Shown here one piece after another: positions 23,601 through 34,264 of a stretch of DNA of 64,000 bases. The translations under genes were made by a program, and so were the position numbers. The stretch's first letter is position 1; the number at the start of each line of letters is the position of its first letter. The stretch comes from Cherax quadricarinatus (Eukaryota > Arthropoda > Malacostraca > Decapoda > Parastacidae): the NCBI RefSeq assembly GCF_038502225.1, contig NC_091355.1:13599001-13663000 (forward strand), in the 5' to 3' direction. The notes beneath the pieces were generated by a model, which saw nothing but the letters and a program-made list of their open reading frames with translations, searched no databases and was not told the origin of the DNA.

Positions 23601-26600
23601 GGTGGTGTGTTGGTGAGTGATAGATGGTGGTGTGTTGGTGAGTGATAGATGGTGGTGTGTTGGTGAGTGATAGATGGTGGTGTGTTGGTGAGTGATAGAT
23701 GGTGGTGTGTTGGTGAGTGATAGATGGTGGTGTGTTGGTGAGTGATAGATGGTGGTGTGTTGGTGAGTGATAGATGGTGGTGTGTTGGTGAGTGATAGAT
23801 GGTGCAGTGTGTTGATAGATGAGTGATAGTTGGTGGTGTGTTTGTGAGTGATAGATGGTGGTGTGTTGGTGAGTGATAGATGGTGGTGTGTTGGTGAGTG
23901 ATAGATGGTGGTGTGTTGGTGAGTGATAGATGGTGGTGTGTTGGTGAGTGATAGATGGTGGTGTGTTGGTGAGTGATAGATGGTGGTGTGTTGGTGAGTG
24001 ATAGATGCTGGTGTGTTGATAGATGAGTGATAGATGGTGGTGTGTTGGAGAGTGATAGATGGTGGTGTGTTGGTGAGTGATAGATGGTGGTGTGTTGGTG
24101 AGTGATAGATGGTGGTGTGTTGGTGAGTGATAGATGGTGGTGTGTTGGTGAGTGATAGATGGTGGTGTGTTGGTGAGTGATAGATGGTGGTGTGTTGGTG
24201 AGTGATAGATGGTGGTGTGTTGGTGAGTGATAGATGGTGGTGTGTTGGTGAGTGATAGATGGTGGTGTGTTGGTGAGTGATAGATGGTGGTGTGTTGGTG
24301 AGTGATAGATGGTGTGTTGGTGAGTGATAGATGGTGGCGTGTTGGTGAGTGATAGATGGTGGTGTGTTGGTGAGTGATAGATTGTGGTGTGTTGGTGAGT
24401 GATAGATGGTGGTGTGTTTTTGAGTGATAGATGATGAGATGGTGGTGTGTTGGTGAGTGATAGATGGTGGGGTGTTGGTGAGTGATAGATGGTGGTGTGT
24501 TGGTGAGTGATAGATGGTGGTGTGTTGATAGATGAGTGACAGATGGTGGTGTGTTGGTGAGTGATAGATGGTGGTGTGTTGGTGAGTGATAGATGGTGGT
24601 GTGTTGGTGAGTGATAGATGGTGGTGTGTTGGTGAGTGATAGATGGTGGTGTGTTGGTGAGTGATAGATGGTGGTGTGTTGGTGAGTGATAGATGGTGGT
24701 GTGTTGTTGAGTGATAGATGGTACATTGTTGGTGAGATGGTGGTGTGTTGGAGTGTAGATGGTGGTGTGTTGGAGAGTGATAGGTGGTACATTGTTGGTG
24801 AGTGATAGATGGTGGTGTGTTGGAGAGTGATAGATGGTGGTGTGTTGGTGAGTGATAGATGGTGGTGTGTTGGAGAGTGATAGATGGTGGTGTGTTGGAG
24901 AGTGATAGATGGTGGTGTGTTGGTGAGTGATAGATGGTGGTGTGTTGGTGAGTGATAGATGGTACAGTGTTGGTGAGTGATAGATGGTGGTGTGTTGGAG
25001 AGTGATAGATGGTGGTGTGTTGGAGAGTGATAGATGGTGGTGTGTTGGTGAGTGATAGATGGTGGTGTGTTGGTGAGTGATAGATGGTACAGTGTTGGTG
25101 AGTGATAGATGGTACAGTGTTGGTGAGTGATAGATGGTGGTGTGTTGGAGAGTGATAGATGGTGGTGTGTTGGTGAGTGATAGATGGTGGTGTGTTGGTG
25201 AGTGATAGATGGTACAGTGTTGGTGAGTGATAGATGGTACAGTGTTGGTGAGTGATAGATGGTGGTGTGTTGGAGAGTGATAGATGGTGCAGTGTTGGTG
25301 AGTGATAGATGGTGGTGTGTTGGTGAGTGATAGATGGTACAGTGTTGGTGAGTGATAGATGGTACAGTGTTGGTGAGTGATAGATGGTGGTGTGTTGGAG
25401 AGTGATAGATGGTGGTGTGTTGGAGAGTGATAGATGGTGGTGTGTTGGTGAGTGATAGATGGTGGTGTGTTGGTGAGTGATAGATGGTGGTGTGTTGGTG
25501 AGTGATAGATGGTGGTGTGTTGGTGAGTGATAGATGGTGGTGTGTTGGTGAGTGATAGATGGTGGTGTTGGTGAGTGATAGATGGTGGTGTGTTGGTGAG
25601 TGATAGATGGTGGTGTGTTGGTGAGTGATAGATGGTGGTGTGTTGGTGAGTGATAGATGGTGGTGTGTTGGTGAGTGATAGATGGTGGTGTGTTGGTGAG
25701 TGATAGATGGTGGTGTATTGGAGAGTGATAGATGGTGCAGTGTTGGTGAGTGATAGATGGTGGTGTGTTGGTGAGTGATAGATGGTGGTGTGTTGGTGAG
25801 TGATAGATGGTGGTGTGTTGGTGAGTGATAGATGGTGGTGTGTTGGTGAGTGATAGATGGTGGTGTGTTGGTGAGTGATAGATGGTGTGTTGGTGAGTGA
25901 TAGATGGTGGTGTGTTGGTGAGTGATAGATGGTGGTGTGTTGGTGAGTGATAGATGGTGGTGTGTTGGAGAGTGATAGATGGTGCAGTGTTGGTGAGTGA
26001 TAGATGGTGGTGTGTTGGTGAGTGATAGATGGTGGTGTGTTGGTGAGTGATAGATGGTGGTGTGTTGGTGAGTGATAGATGGTGGTGTGTTGGTGAGTGA
26101 TAGATGGTGGTGTGTTGGTGAGTGATAGATGGTGGTGTGTTGGTGAGTGATAGATGGTGGTGTGTTGGTGAGTGATAGATGGTGGTGTGTTGGTGAGTGA
26201 TAGATGGTGGTGTGTTGGTGAGTGATAGATGGTGGTGTGTTGGTGAGTGATAGATGGTGGTGTGTTGGTGAGTGATAGATGGTGGTGTGTTGGTGAGTGA
26301 TAGATGGTGGTGTGTTGGTGAGTGATAGATGGTGGTGTGTTGGTGAGTGATAGATGGTGGTGTGTTGGTGAGTGATAGATGGTGGTGTGTTGGTGAGTGA
26401 TAGATGGTGGTGTGTTGGTGAGTGATAGATGGTGGTGTGTTGGTGAGTGATAGATGGTGGTGTGTTGGTGAGTGATAGATGGTGGTGTGTTGGTGAGTGA
26501 TAGATGGTGGTGTGTTGGTGAGTGATAGATGGTGGTGTGTTGGTGAGTGATAGATGGTGGCAGTGTTGGTGAGTGAAAGATGGTGGTTTGTTGGTGAGTG

Positions 26601-26985
26601 ATAGATGGTGGTGTGTTGGTGAGTGATAGATGGTGGTGTGTTGGTGAGTGATAGATGGTGGTGTGTTGGTGAGTGATAGATGGTGGTGTGTTGGTGAGTG
26701 ATAGATGGTGGTGTGTTGGTGAGTGATAGATGAGTGATAGATGGTGGTGTGTTGGTGAGTGATAGATGGTGGTGTGTTGGTGAGTGATGGTGATGTGTTG
26801 GTGAGTGATAGATGGTGGTGTGTTGGTGAGTGATAGATGGTGCAGTGTTGGTGAGTGATAGATGGTGGTGTGTTGGTGAGTGATAGATGGTGGTGTGTTG
26901 GTGAGTGATAGATGGTGGTGTGTTGGTGAGTGATGGTGATGTGTTGGTGAGTGATAGATGGTGCAGTGTTGGTGTGTCAGTTGGT
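14669..26985. repeat. 12.3-kb satellite, about 25-bp monomer, roughly 490 copies
   Basis: Head-to-tail monomers with plus-strand core GTGAGTGATAGATGG followed by TGGTGTGTTG (25 bp). Recurrent variants are a 3-bp-shorter unit with GATGGCGTG, units with GGTGCAGTG or GGTACAGTG, and units with TTGGAGAGTG. The edges (14669-15400 and 26700-26985) are more degenerate than the middle, as expected if unequal exchange homogenises the core. The minus strand of the monomer contains no stop trinucleotide, so all three minus frames remain open and a 3374-codon open frame results (14668-24792). It has period 25 residues and is not a gene. If the exon model is right, the array is intronic and C-rich on the transcribed strand. 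Confidence 0.98.
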
Positions 26986-27904
26986 AGTGCGTTGATATTT
27001 CAGTTTAGATTAATTCAATTAAGGTACTCTAACAAATGCTAAGTACATACATTAAAATAATCGACAATAACAATAACATGTACCGGCGCTGTGGGTCGTC
27101 AGGTCAGGTAAAACAATGTATTTGTGGTCATCCTCAGGAAGGTTTGTTCAACACTTAGGTAGGAAACAGTTCCCAGTTTATGAGGTACCTCTCTCTCTTT
27201 CTATATGAGGGTTGAATTACAGCTGCTGGGCCTCTATAAGGTCATGAACTCCAATTCCTGATCCTATTGAGAATGTTGAGCCATAGTTCCTGAGTCCCCT
27301 GAAGGAGTTTAGCTGCAGCTCTTCTGTCTCTTGAGAGTTTGTGGCCTCATGTATACCTCCTGCATGAAGTGTGGTAGAGGGGGCTGGGTTGCTGGGATAT
27401 GGGTGATAGTTTTGTTCAGTTACGCAGCCACGCAGTTACGCAGTTTTCAGTCAGGTTGAGTTGAACACGTGAGGCATAAAAAATATTTGTTTCTAGTATT
27501 GTGTATACGTTCTGTTAGAGCACTCCAATAAGAGCATCAGCACTGGCTTAATATTTGTATTGAGTGTTTATATACATATACATGTATATATATATATGCA
27601 TAGTATGCAACAATCGTGAACAAGCGTTACAAGATGCCTCATTCGAGTTAGAAACGTTCCCTTAAAGGAATCTGCCTGGATTTCCTACTCTGCAACATTG
27701 CAAGCTCCTAATGTGTTAATTGCAACACTAATGTCCTAGAGCTATCATTTAACTCCACTTGTAGTTGTTTTGCATATATATAGTATGCTCAGCAGTGTAG
27801 TTGTTGAGTACACTGGAATTTCTGAAGAACGAGGAAAGTATGTTATCTGGAACCTGAATTAGTCATCATACTGATAACAGATCTCTGTTGAAGTATGATG
27901 ATTT
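26986..27904. other. Unannotated interval with one dispersed-element fragment
   Basis: No coding signal. Around 27600-27790 a fragment with GAAACGTTCCCTTAAAGGAA and flanking ATATATA runs resembles the sequence near 32100 (GAGAGAAACGTTCCCTTAA), suggesting an interspersed family. The rest is unrecognised. Confidence 0.45.
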
Positions 27905-27910
27905 TAGTTA

Positions 27911-28018
27911 ACATGACATTGTAGATCCCCAGGCACACATGACATTGTAGATCCCCAGGCACACATGACACTGTAGATCCCCAGGCACACATGACATTGT
28001 AGATCCCCAGGCACACAT
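27911..28018. repeat. 26-bp tandem repeat, 4 copies
   Basis: Four near-perfect units containing ATGACATTGTAGATCCCC and AGGCACAC. The third has CACTG in place of CATTG. Confidence 0.95.
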
Positions 28019-28168
28019 TAGTCAGCCATTTTTAAATGAATGTTCATGTAGAAGTTTTCTTAGTCTGCCGTCATGGCGACTACTTAGAATTTCCTTCATC
28101 TTATCATTCAATATGTGTGTTATAAACCTTTTAGCATCAAATTATTTTTTATAGCTTTATTTCCAACC

Positions 28169-28737
28169 ATTATGTACAAGGTCGTATGAATATTTCAAAC
28201 ACAATGTACAAGGTCGTGTGAATATTTCAAACACTATGTAGAAGGTCGTATGAATATTTCAAACACTATGTACAAGGTCGTATGAATATTTCAAACACAA
28301 TGTAGAAGGTCGTATGAATATTTCAAACACAATGTAGAAGGTCGTATGAATATTTCAAACACAATGTACAAGGTCGTATGAATATTTCAAACACTATGTA
28401 GAAGGTCGTATGAATATTTCAAACACAATGTACAAGGTCGTATGAATATTTCAAACACAATGTACAAGGTCGTATGAATATTTCAAACACAATGTACAAG
28501 GTCGTATGAATATTTCAAACACAATGTACAAGGTCGTATGAATATTTCAAACACAATGTACAAGGTCGTATGAATATTTCAAACACAATGTACAAGGTCG
28601 TATGAATATTTCAAACACAATGTACAAGGTCGTATGAATATTTCAAACACAATGTACAAGGTGGTATGAATATTTCAAACACAATGTACAAGGTGGTATG
28701 AATATTTCAAACACAATGTAGAAGGTCGTATGAATAC
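28169..28737. repeat. 32-bp tandem repeat, about 18 copies
   Basis: Units of AATGTACAAGGTCGTATG followed by AATATTTCAAACAC (32 bp). The main variation is TACAAGG versus TAGAAGG, and GTCG versus GTGG near the right end. Repeats are directly adjacent without unique spacers, so this is a minisatellite and not a CRISPR-type array. Confidence 0.96.
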
Positions 28738-29599
28738 TGAGCCAAAGTTTGTTAGATATCATGATATTCCACCTGTGGTTGTCATATAATCTGAGAAAGA
28801 GGTAAATTACAATTATCATTGCCTATCATCCTATTGCTTCCATAATAACATTTACTTCTGCAAGTACATGTACATATTATAGTATCTGAAGTTTCCCTTA
28901 TAAAGGTTATACGTCTCTTCAAAACTATTTCTAATCAATAGTGCCATCCCTCCCTATCGTTGTTGTTGTCTGTGTGTACTTTTATATCTTCATTTGTTTC
29001 ATCTTCCACACATACACACAAAAAATGGAGAGATTTGAAAAAATCGTATTTCTCTAAGATAAACAAGGTACGGAGTGTGTGGTGGTCCATGGCCCGGCGA
29101 GGATACCTCAGGACTACCAGGCCATAGTTATGGTTCCAGTCTTGAATACTACCCATTCCTTGAGTTGAAAAATCTGTTATTTTGACGCAGGTCAGTTCGT
29201 TACCTTGTCCGTTTTTCTGATTATGCTTCGTACATTAAAATTTAACATGGATTCAGTGATTAATTGGCAACGAAGAAAAAAGTATTTAATGTATTAGGAA
29301 GGCTTTGTGTAGAACGTTATCAAGTCAATTTGTAAAGCTTACTTAAGTTTTTCTGTACCAGTGTCAGTTCTTCATTACTGTGGGTAGTTTGCTGTTCCTG
29401 AACGTGTTCCATACAGCGATGCTCACTTTGTTATCGGCTTCGAGAAAAAAATAAAATGGTTCAGATAACTTTAACTGCTTTAAAATCTGAGCTGTCGGGA
29501 CTTGCAAAAGTTTCTGAGAAACGATGGAGAAATCTTGGACGGGAGAATGCAAATGAAGGAACCGGAAACGAGACGTAGCAACTTCCTGAGTGTTAGTGG
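28738..29599. other. Unannotated interval
   Basis: Minus-strand open frames of 73 and 62 codons are present but show no domain. No reliable feature. Confidence 0.4.
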
Positions 29600-29600
29600 G

Positions 29601-29641
<41 letters not shown>

Positions 29642-29710
29642 GGGAGAGAGAGAATGGGAAAGTGATGAAGGAATAAGGGAGAGAGGGGGGATAAGTGATG
29701 AAGTGTCAAG
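29600..29710. repeat. (GA)n and GA/GGGA-rich tract
   Basis: A clean GA run for about 30 bp, degenerating into AGGGAG repeats. The charged RERE open frame across it is an artefact. Confidence 0.9.
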
Positions 29711-30304
29711 AGAGAGAAAATTTAGGGATGAGCATCGGCAGCATCCATTAAGAAGTCTCTGGAGGATAGAACTCATCACCTCAGCTGAGCAGAAAAGGAA
29801 AGCAACACAGTGCGAAATGCACAAATGACATAAGGTCGAGAGAATCACGTTCCTCAGTGGGAATATGTGTCTTCATTACACTGACAATAACTTTATACCA
29901 GAAAATATAAATAATCTGTTTCAGACAATGGCAGGAATAAGGTTGAAAGGATTGACTTTTCTCCTGGGATATTACTGTTAGCGTTCGAGCTAGCAATTAT
30001 ATTGTTTTCTAGCAACACTATACACAGCTTCGTTTGATCAGTGTTTGTCGGTATTGTGATATCAACAGCTCAGTTAATCTTCAGAGGAACCGCGAGTGGT
30101 TTCATGAGTCTTTTGCTATGTAATGTAAATGATTTGGAAAACCGACAAGTTGAAGAAATAGACATTTTTGGCATCATTTAGGAATATTTATTGATTCCCA
30201 AAAGATTCCCAGATTTTGCACACATGTCCCTGTCTCCAGTCCCGTGACTTCTTGTGTAGTGTTGCAACTTAACTCTGGCAGAATATAAAGTTTAATCTTC
30301 ATGC
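29711..30304. other. Unannotated interval
   Basis: Nothing I can support. Confidence 0.4.
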
Positions 30305-30600
30305 TTCCTAGCATTGTTCGAGACTCTGGAGCTGAACTCTTCTCCAGACTAAGGAACTGATCATCTCAAATAATTCCTACAGACTTGATGGACTAATCAC
30401 ATCATACACAAATAACCCACACATAGGAGACAGAGAAGCTTACGACGACGCTTCGGTCCGACTTGGACCATTTACAAATCGCACTGGAGGCCGAGTGAGC
30501 CAGTATATATAGGCTTCTGCTGTCACCTCTATATGTAACTGAAAAAGCCTACTGTGTAAGCGAAACGTTTCGACAATAAAGATATCCATCTGTTGCACGC
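30305..30600. mobile_element. Foldback family F1 copy split by a nested insertion
   Basis: The left piece (30320-30398) carries GAGCTGAACTCTTCTCC, GGAACTGATCATCTCAA and GGACTAATCACATCAT, matching the centre and right arm of the element at 2736. The end piece (30530-30600) carries GCCTACTGTGTAAGCGAAAC, GTTTCGACAATAAAGATA and CTGTTGCA, the terminal right arm. The sequence between them is an unrelated dispersed element. Confidence 0.65.
30399..30525. mobile_element. Dispersed element F3 (AGAAGCTTACGACGAC type), nested in F1
   Basis: The block ACACATAGGAGACAGAGAAG, then CTTACGACGACGCTTCGGTC, CGACTTGGACCATTTACA recurs at 31431-31520 as a diverged copy. It is non-coding and interrupts the F1 element. 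Confidence 0.6.
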
Positions 30601-31430
30601 GTGTGTTATTCATCGACTGCTGAAACCACTCGTGGCGAAACGTTGCCTTTAAATAAATGTACTGAACTGTACCCAAGGGTTCTTTTCCGCAGTATTTAAC
30701 GAAGAAGGTGAAAAGTCACTGGCATGAACACTAATGAACTACCGGAATGTTAATTTTTTTTTCCAGAGAATGTTACTTGGAAAGTGTTTCATCTTAAAGT
30801 TGGAAAAGTTGTCAATGTTGTGGTGGGAAACCGTTGTTAATGTTGTGATTTGAAAAAAAATAGTGTTGCGGCTGGAGAAATTGTTAATGTGTTTGGGAAA
30901 GGTCTTAATGTTGTGGTCGGGAAAGTGGCAGCTGTAACGTAACACGTACAAGACAGAGCAGCACTACCCTGTTTATATTTATTTAAAAAATCACAGCAAA
31001 CCACAATGTTATACTGCCAGTCTATATTATTATGAGGCGTATTCATAATTCTCCTCATTGCAGAGATTCGTAGGCGACTGAGCATTCACTCGTTACCATG
31101 AAATTATAATACTCATTGCTCAATGGGGATATTATTGTTTCAGATGACTTAGTAAAGGTTGGTGATTCACTAGTCACTGATGGAGTACTTGTTATTTTGA
31201 CAAGAATGAATTAGGCTCCTTGGCACACCAATTTAAAAATATGACCCGTGATGTCTACCTCTGTGGTGGTTAGGAAAACATATCAGACTTCCACATTGCA
31301 GAATGGATAAAAATGCAGTGGAAAAGTAATGAAGGATGACTCAGATTAGTCCCTCTGTATCAGGAAACTTTCCTAAGATCATAAATTAAGAACTATGAAG
31401 TTACAGGAGAAATGCATCTGTACTCTAGAA
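30601..31430. other. Unannotated interval with short dispersed pieces
   Basis: A fragment at 30607-30660 (AAACCACTCGTGGCGAAACG) recalls 30090-30105 in inverted orientation. At 30760-30920 a loose repeat around GTTAATGTTGTG occurs. No gene. Confidence 0.4.
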
Positions 31431-31530
31431 TACACAAATAACCTGCACATAGGAGAAGCTTATGACGACATTTCGGTCCGAATTGAACCATTTACAGGTC
31501 ACACTAACACACGAGGGTAAGGGAACCATA
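31431..31530. mobile_element. Dispersed element F3, second copy
   Basis: Carries CTGCACATAGGAGAAGCTTA, GACGACATTTCGGTCCGA and TTGAACCATTTACAGGTCAC, matching the copy nested at 30399. Confidence 0.6.
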
Positions 31531-32394
31531 TATACTGGAGAGGGGGACAAGGACGTTACAAAAATAGAACGAAGCAACTAGAGGAGTAGCGGTAGAGGTA
31601 ATGCTGATATTGGACACACTGTACAAGTGAGAGATGAACATTGTACAAGTGATAAGAGGATCGAGAAATTGAAATAACGGATTCACGTTGGATAAATTCA
31701 GATTTTTAAAATGGGTATAAGAGAGAACTGGTTAGGTAGTAGAGCTGGAGATGAGTAAAACAAAAGGCCGAGTAGTGTCAGTGTCGCGGATTCCTCATGT
31801 AACTTGATGGAAAAATCATGTACGAGAGTGGGAATGGTTGTATGTGATTGAGAACCTCCTAGCATGGGGCCAGTAGCCTTACTGCAGCGCCGCTTCATTT
31901 GTTCGTTCTTGTAAGGGTAAAGACATTCATACACATCTCTAAGAACAATGATATAAGGAAACATTTCGCCCGCTAAGGGGTCTGTCAGTACTATAATCGG
32001 ATCGACGGAATTTGAACAAATGAATTAGAAAAGCCGACAAGTTGATAAATGACTCATTTGTGCAACATTTCGCCGGCTAGTGTCTCAGGATGACAGAGCC
32101 TCTAGTGAGAGAAACGTTCCCTTAACAGAATCTCCTATGAATTACACACAAGTCTTCAGTGTACAGCCTATCGGTAGTGACGTACTTAGTGAGAGTTCAG
32201 TGCTGGCAGGTACTAGCAGTAGTTGGCTCCTCTCCCTTCCTGAATAAACGTATGAGAAAATTCTCCTCTCCCCCATAAAACTTTATAATTTAGAAATACA
32301 ACTTTTCATAACATAAGTATAAATATTTTCATTCATACTCGCTACCTGGACTAACATACTCAAGACTTAACTATCATACTTAGCCATATTCCCT
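31531..32394. other. Unannotated interval
   Basis: Short pieces with CATTTCGCC near 31965 and 32078, and GAAACGTTCCCTTAA near 32103, mark remnants of AACGTTTC-type dispersed elements. No gene. Confidence 0.4.
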
Positions 32395-32860
32395 CACAGG
32401 ATAATATACAATGAGAGGTGTATTTCTCTCAGCACCTAAACAGTAGGTTTCACCAGTCGAGTACAAAAGCGACTGAAATGGAGAGAGGAGAAACAGTGAA
32501 GCAAAGATGGTGTCATCAGTCCATCAACCTTGATGTAGTATTGAGGTTCTTGAGGTGGTCAGTCACTCAACCTTGATGTAGTATTGAGGTTCTTGAGGTG
32601 GTCAGTCACTCAACCTTGATGTAGTATTGAGGTTCTTGAGGTGGTCAGTCACTCAACCTTGATGTGTTCACCTCCATTGTCATTCTTCAGAGTAATAAAG
32701 CTGAACACATCTTCGGGATGAGGGACTGATCACCTCAAATTACTACTGCAAGATTGACTGATTATATGATCTATACCTGTCCACTTCTGCTTTCGACTAA
32801 CGAAGTCTGTGTGAGCGAAACGTTTCGGAAATAAAGATACCTAACTGTTGCCCATGTATC
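32395..32860. mobile_element. Foldback family F1 copy with an internal 43-bp tandem expansion
   Basis: The left arm begins at CTAAACAGTAGGTTTCACCA and the right arm ends with GTGTGAGCGAAACGTTTCGG, AAATAAAGATACC and AACTGTTGCCCATG. The central region, which elsewhere contains one CAGTCCATCAACCTTG and one GAGGTGGTCAGTCCCTCA block, is expanded here. Confidence 0.65.
32526..32657. repeat. 43-bp tandem repeat, 3 copies
   Basis: Exact 43-bp units containing CTTGATGTAGTATTGAGG, TTCTTGAGGTGGTCAGTCAC. Identity between copies is essentially complete, implying recent amplification. Confidence 0.95.
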
Positions 32861-33140
32861 TGTAGTTAAATATCACCTGGTGGTAAGAAAGTTACATGAA
32901 GATTTACTAACCCTCGGGTAGTCGACAGGCTTGAAACTCCGTCACCCAACCATATCCACCCCCCCCTAAAAAAAATGAGCAAATTGTACGGTAAAATGAA
33001 AAAATGAATGAAAATAATAGAATTTAAGGCATTTTTTCCCATTACGATAGATGTATCGCCTGTCTCGTTCCGCCAGCGAAGCCTTTTATCAGCCACTGTT
33101 ACCTGGTGTTGCTGGCACGATGACAAACATGTTAATGAAG
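32861..33140. other. Short unannotated spacer
   Basis: No gene or repeat family recognised. Confidence 0.4.
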
Positions 33141-33428
33141 TTATTGGTGGTGGTGGTGGTGGTGCTGGTGCTGCTGCTGCTGGTACTGCTGCTGCTGCTG
33201 GTACTGCTGCTGCTGCTGCTGCTGCTGGTACTGCTGCTGCTGCTGCTGCTGCTGGTACTGCTGCTGCTGCTGCTGCTGCTGGTACTGCTGCTGGTGCTGC
33301 TGCTGCTGCTGCTGGTACTGCTGCTGCTGCTGCTGGTGCTACTGCTGCTGCTGCTGCTGGTACTGCTGCTGCTGGTACTGCTGCTGGTACTGCTGCTGCT
33401 GCTGGTACTGCTACTGCTACTGCTGCTG

Positions 33429-33476
<48 letters not shown>

Positions 33477-33498
33477 TTGCTGCTGCTGCTGCTGCTGG

Positions 33499-33571
<73 letters not shown>

Positions 33572-33635
33572 AGTGCTGCTGCTACTACTACTGGTGCTGC
33601 TGCTGCTGGTATTGCTGCTGCTGCTGCTAGTGCTG

Positions 33636-33673
<38 letters not shown>

Positions 33674-33735
33674 ACTGATGCTGCTGCTGCTACTGCTGCT
33701 ACTGCTGCTGGAACTGCTGCTACTGCTACTGTTTG
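33141..33735. repeat. (CTG/GGT/ACT)n trinucleotide array, about 590 bp
   Basis: Almost uninterrupted triplets: GCTGCT runs punctuated by GGTACT and ACTACT. The strict 3-bp period keeps several frames open on both strands, giving poly-Leu, poly-Ala and poly-Ala/Val frames of 250-366 codons. No flanking domain, splice signal or conserved peptide supports translation. Confidence 0.96.
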
Positions 33736-34264
33736 TGGGAAGTGGTGGTGCCAGTGTTTGTAGCTGTAATCCATTTTCTTTAACGCATTCACTGCATGGC
33801 TATTCAAAGAAGGAATCACATTTACCATCACTCATTCCATGGTTCTCTTTTCAGAAGGCCACGTACATTGTAATCCCAGTGATCACCGACTCGCAAAATC
33901 CCCCACCTTTTCTTCACAGTACAAATCCTGCACTTCCCACCTCTGTTGTTTACCTTTGGCTAACATATCTTCGTAATTCCCTTCATTTAATGTACATGGC
34001 TCTCACTCTAACAGCACTTGAAATCCTAAGAACCGTTTGTCTCAAATCTCATGTAATATATTTCCACATCCTCCATGGATACTCAAAGTATTTGAGAAAC
34101 AGCTTTAAAAATTTATGGGACATCCAAGTTCATTTCATTTCGGTCTTTTAGTACAATATCCTCACACATTCAATCAACCCAGCTTCAAATTTTTTTTCAT
34201 GTTTTTAAATAGATGCGAGGGTAGCAACATGTCCTTGGCATCTAAGTTATCGACGACACGCATG
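33736..34264 (-). mobile_element. Possible very old LINE-A 3' remnant
   Basis: Within 33960-34060 the order CTCTCACTCTAACAGCACTT, AAATCCTAAGAACCGTTTGT, CTCAAATC loosely follows the LINE-A 3' region (CTCACACTCCAACAGCACGT ... AAAAACCATTTGTCTC) at 61780. Similarity is weak. The rest of the interval holds nothing recognisable. Confidence 0.3.

Noticed and set aside
14668..24792. 3374-codon minus-strand open frame as a giant repeat protein
   Set aside because: It is fully explained by a stop-free 25-bp monomer read in all three frames. No start context, domain, signal peptide or non-repeat segment.
28169..28737. CRISPR array (32-bp repeats), also considered for 49644-50643
   Set aside because: Repeats are adjacent with no unique spacers, there are no cas genes, and the surroundings are eukaryotic.
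29502..29828. 108-codon Glu/Arg-rich frame
   Set aside because: Driven by the GA tract; no supporting features.
33008..34151. Poly-Ala and poly-Leu frames on both strands
   Set aside because: Products of a (CTG)n-type triplet array, with no conserved flanking peptide.
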